Shown here: positions 6,109-8,573 of the stretch, piece after piece
How positions within the stretch are numbered: the stretch's first letter is position 1
Layout: every line of letters begins with the position of its first letter
Assembly (NCBI GenBank): GCA_946646575.1
Contig: CAMPCR010000037.1
Location: 1 to 8,573 of the forward strand
Direction: 5' to 3'
DNA: 8,573 nucleotides
Origin: UBA3222 sp002363035
Lineage (GTDB): Bacteria; Verrucomicrobiota; Verrucomicrobiia; Opitutales; UBA9783
Translations under genes and position numbers: made by a program
Notes under the pieces: model-generated
Database searches by the model: none
Told to the model about the DNA's origin: nothing
What the model saw: the letters and a program-made list of their open reading frames with translations, nothing else

Positions 6109-7919
6109 ATGCGAAAGAAATTGTTTTATGTTGCCTGCTTTTTGTGTACGGGAGGGCTTGCGGTGCCGACGGTTTTCGGGAAAGAACCGACGTATAAAGA
6201 GTTATGGGAAATCGCAAAAGAAGCGTGCACGAAAAATCTATGGAAACCGGAAGTCAAAGATCCGAACGCCACCGAAGGACTACGTTACCTTGTGCATCCC
6301 GACCGGGACATAAACGCCTGGTGGTATCTTTCCCGCGATATCCTTTACTACAGCGAAGTCGACAATACATCGAAGATTTTCAGGCAACAGTTATCCAACT
6401 TTAAAGATTTGATCAAAAAATGCGAAAAGGATGTTTTGCCGGAGTGGAATACGGAGGAATGGGATTTCGGAACGGAGGCAATTCTTCACAATACGATTAA
6501 GAATGCCCGCAAAACGGAGAGCATCCTTAAAGTTTTTGAGACTTCAAACTTGGATCAATTAGTGCCTTTTGGATCAATTAGTGCCTTTCCTTATGGGAAA
6601 AATGCAACCGTTCGCCGAGAAGCGGGATCTTGAATTTCTCAAAGCGATTGATGCATTCGCAAAGGAACTCCGTGCATTTTATGAGCATCTGCGGGTAATT
6701 CAATCGGAAACGGCGAAAACGGAAATTTCTCCCGAAATGCTGGAAAAACTTTCAAAAACATTTACAGAACGACAGAGTGCTTTACTGGAGACATTTCAGG
6801 CGCCGATATCCGATAAAAACTCCCTTAAAACGTATCTCAGAGCCGATTTTTTGGAAGTTGTGAACGGTTGCGCGTTTGTGAAAAAATTCAATGCCCTGCG
6901 GCGCGAGGCATCATTTAAAAGGTTTTAAACCGAAGGATTTTAAAGCGGAAGAAGAGAAAGCAAAAGGAAACTTTGGTATTCTCGGATTGGATATGAATCT
7001 TGTGAAGTATCCGAAGCTGTTCATGCAGCGTGAGAAGGCAGGAAAGTTTCTGCAGGAGGAAGTCGAATATTTTGTCGGAGAAATTCGTTCCGCTTACAAA
7101 CGCATCGGGGAGGTAACGGAAGCAAATTTTATCGGTGCTTTGGAATTTCTTTACGAGTTGACGGAAGAGGCATGGATATGTGAGTGTTTCGATCCACGGT
7201 CGGTTATGCAAGCGTTTAAGGAAGTTATGTTGGAGTGTGACATCGAAATACTGATAAACGAATATAAACCGAAACCGGAAACCAACAAACTTCATGAAAG
7301 ATTCATAGTTTTAAGAAAAGAAAAAGGCATCAATACGGATGCAGTTGAAAAAGACATTTATAATACTTATGTCGCACACTTCGAAAACAACGTCAAAAGA
7401 TGCTTTTATGCATCGGTAACAACCTATTGGGATTTTATAAATCACCAAATTTCCTTCATAAAGACCGTTCGCCAAATGGAGGAAAACGATCCGGAAGATG
7501 CAGAGACAGCGTTTGAAAACGCCAAAAAGCAGGCGCTCGAATGGTGTAAAAAACGGGAAGAATATCGGAAAAAATTTTTGGAAGCCATTGCTGACTTTTA
7601 TAACACATTCTTCGGTTGGAAGAAGGAAGATTGTCAGGTGAATAACGGTAAAACTTTCGGATCTTTAAAAAAGCCGAAATGTTTGCGTATTTTGCGTCAA
7701 CGACTGCAAGCCTACGGTTTATGGGAGGAACCACAGGCAAAAACGGAAGAAGAGGTTTCGCAAAATCCGAACGACAAGGAACAGAATACCATTGTTGAAG
7801 ATAAAAAGGAACCCGAAACGATACAAAAGGAAACGATACCGCAGGAGGGCACTCAATTGTCAAACGAAAAAGAAGTTGCAAAGCCAACGCGGACACGTCG
7901 CGTTAACAACGACGGATAG
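6109..7919 (+). pseudogene. Exported helical protein of unknown function, broken by two frameshifts
   Basis: Three consecutive frames read as one protein: 6109 to about 6569, then about 6570 to 6915, then about 6916 to the TAG at 7917-7919. Removing one copy of a 19-bp tandem duplication (6551-6588) and one base near 6916-6924 restores a single frame of about 596 residues. The start ATG at 6109 gives a signal peptide (MRKKLFYVACFLCTGGLAV, then PTVFG/KEP); an in-frame TTG at 6064 would place 15 unneeded residues before it. The mature chain is mostly helical and charged, rich in K, E, F and W, with scattered cysteines (for example WICECFD), and ends in a low-complexity E/K/T/P tail followed by RTRR. 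I recognise no domain. As written, the first frame stops at 6633, so only about 175 residues would be made. It may be a true pseudogene, a phase-variable gene, or partly a sequencing artefact; the long intact third frame suggests the damage is recent. Confidence 0.75.
6551..6588 (+). repeat. Exact 19-bp tandem duplication inside a coding frame
   Basis: The unit TGGATCAATTAGTGCCTTT occurs twice back to back (6551-6569 and 6570-6588) with no mismatch. Nineteen is not a multiple of three, so the second copy moves the reading frame by +1: the first frame continues as VPFGSISAFPYGKN and stops at 6633, while the original protein resumes as VPFLMGKMQPFAEK in the next frame. Confidence 0.95.
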
Positions 7920-8457
7920 CAACAACGGCGGCGCGATCGGTTGTCGTAAAGAGCAATCGCGGGGATATCGCAGAGCACAGGCGGTTGCCATCCGACGGAG
8001 GGAGAACGAGTAATTGCCGACTCTTTGCAGATTTCGTTTATGCGGCTTCGTTGATGAAGTCGCAAAGCACATTGCAAAAAAGAACAGTACTCGCAGTTTT
8101 GTCGCCTGCCACCAAACGCACCACATACGGATGTCGTTCAAATATCGACGGACACGGACGACGGAGAACGGAGTAGGAAGCGTCGTTGCTGGAAGTCCTG
8201 TAAGGCACGAACATCCGCGCAAACGGGGTAAAAAAAGATTGAGGCCGTTCACGGTCGACGGTGTCGGATTACATCCGAAAGCACCATCCTTCGAAGTTGA
8301 CGGCGATGGCGCGATTGAAGGAGAGATACCGTCCGAAGCCGACAACGATGTCGGGTGCCTGCCTTAAGCAGGCGGTTCGAAGCAGGCGCAATCCGAAGCA
8401 ATCATCGATATTGCTTGCATATTCCATCGGATTTTACTTGAAGATTATTTAATACTC
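7920..8457. other. About 540 bp without a recognisable gene
   Basis: Open frames here are short or conflict with one another on both strands, and none has a family I know. The plus strand carries a weak TTG-start ORF (8014-8367). The minus strand has a 161-codon frame (8345-7860) that overlaps the end of the broken gene and is rich in S, P, R and C, as antisense frames usually are. One perfect hairpin, GCCTGC-CTTAA-GCAGGC (8357-8373), has no T-run and so is not a standard terminator. I see no tRNA, tmRNA, RNase P RNA, SRP RNA or CRISPR pattern. It could be a decayed gene or a genomic repeat. Confidence 0.6.
8014..8367 (+). CDS. Doubtful ORF of 117 residues
   Basis: The frame starts with TTG at 8014, directly after an in-frame TAA, and ends at 8367 inside the loop of a hairpin. 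A GGAGG (7997-8001) lies 12 bases upstream, rather far. The first half is rich in R, H and C (CRFRLCGF, ACHQTHH); the second is acidic and more protein-like (FEVDGDGAIEGEIPSEADND). I recognise no family, and it may be spurious or the remnant of a longer gene. Confidence 0.2.
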   Translation: MPTLCRFRLCGFVDEVAKHIAKKNSTRSFVACHQTHHIRMSFKYRRTRTTENGVGSVVAGSPVRHEHPRKRGKKRLRPFTVDGVGLHPKAPSFEVDGDGAIEGEIPSEADNDVGCLP

Positions 8458-8573
8458 GTGTTAGATAGAACCGTGTTCAATCGACTGAAAAACGCTTTTA
8501 TCACGGGTCTGCTGGTGTTGATGCCGCTGGGGATCACGTTTTTCGTCGCGCAATTTCTTTTGGAGAAAATCGG
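8458..8573 (+). CDS. DUF502 family membrane protein, 5' end only
   Basis: The first 38 codons of a gene that continues past the right edge. From a GTG at 8458 the product begins with a short basic lead (LDRTVFNRLKNAF) and then ITGLLVLMPLGITFFVAQFLL, a membrane helix with the G-L-L-V-L-x-P-L-x-I-T pattern typical of the start of DUF502 proteins. Those proteins are integral membrane proteins of about 200 residues and unknown function. A second in-frame GTG at 8473 is an alternative start; no ATG precedes the helix in this frame. The frame is open further upstream, but that part does not look like the family. No clear ribosome binding site is seen. Confidence 0.75.
   Translation, partial: MLDRTVFNRLKNAFITGLLVLMPLGITFFVAQFLLEKI

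Noticed and set aside
7860..8345. 161-codon open frame on the minus strand.
   Set aside because: It overlaps the end of the broken exported-protein gene in antisense, has an R/S/P/C-rich composition typical of shadow frames, and resembles no family.
8357..8390. tRNA-like GGTTCGAA and hairpin GCCTGC...GCAGGC.
   Set aside because: No acceptor stem, D-arm or anticodon arm can be placed at proper distances; only a simple hairpin remains.
1..8573. CRISPR arrays, insertion sequences, rRNA genes and attachment sites.
   Set aside because: No regularly spaced repeats, transposase motifs with inverted ends, or conserved RNA segments were seen anywhere in the window.

Overview
The window looks like a chromosomal piece of a Gram-negative bacterium of moderate GC. 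The annotation combines a SufBCD iron-sulfur assembly locus, a SufT-like (DUF59) protein, a DUF502 membrane protein, several Sec-exported proteins with charged tails, and frequent GTG/TTG starts without strong ribosome binding sites. This would fit the Verrucomicrobia/PVC side of the tree (for example an Opitutae/Puniceicoccales relative), but that placement is an inference and no rRNA marker is present.

Minus strand, read right to left (5714 to 986): a suf operon in the order sufC, two small exported proteins of unknown function, sufB, a short sufD, sufT. The products should form the SufBC2D scaffold/ATPase that builds Fe-S clusters, with SufT as a DUF59 maturation factor. The desulfurase (sufS) and a sulfur-transfer partner (sufE/sufU) are not in the window. 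The two inserted genes overlap by ATGA, both start with signal peptides, and share a weak common pattern ending in an R-x-V-T-L-W motif, so they look like diverged tandem paralogs. A terminator-like hairpin with a T-run follows sufT. Beyond it, a separate promoter drives a membrane-anchored, acidic, coiled-coil protein that runs off the left edge (743 to 1).

Plus strand (about 5860 to 8573): a possible small basic ORF of 56 codons ends just before an AT-rich hairpin. Next comes a gene for a roughly 596-residue exported helical protein, now broken into three frames by an exact 19-bp tandem duplication and by a second +1 shift at an A/T-rich site. After it lies about 540 bp with no recognisable gene, apart from a weak TTG-start ORF and one perfect hairpin. 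The 5' end of a DUF502-family membrane protein gene reaches the right edge.

The most unusual features are the exported paralog pair embedded in the suf operon, and the double-frameshifted gene, where one lesion is a reversible-type 19-bp duplication and the other resembles the context of a +1 recoding site.
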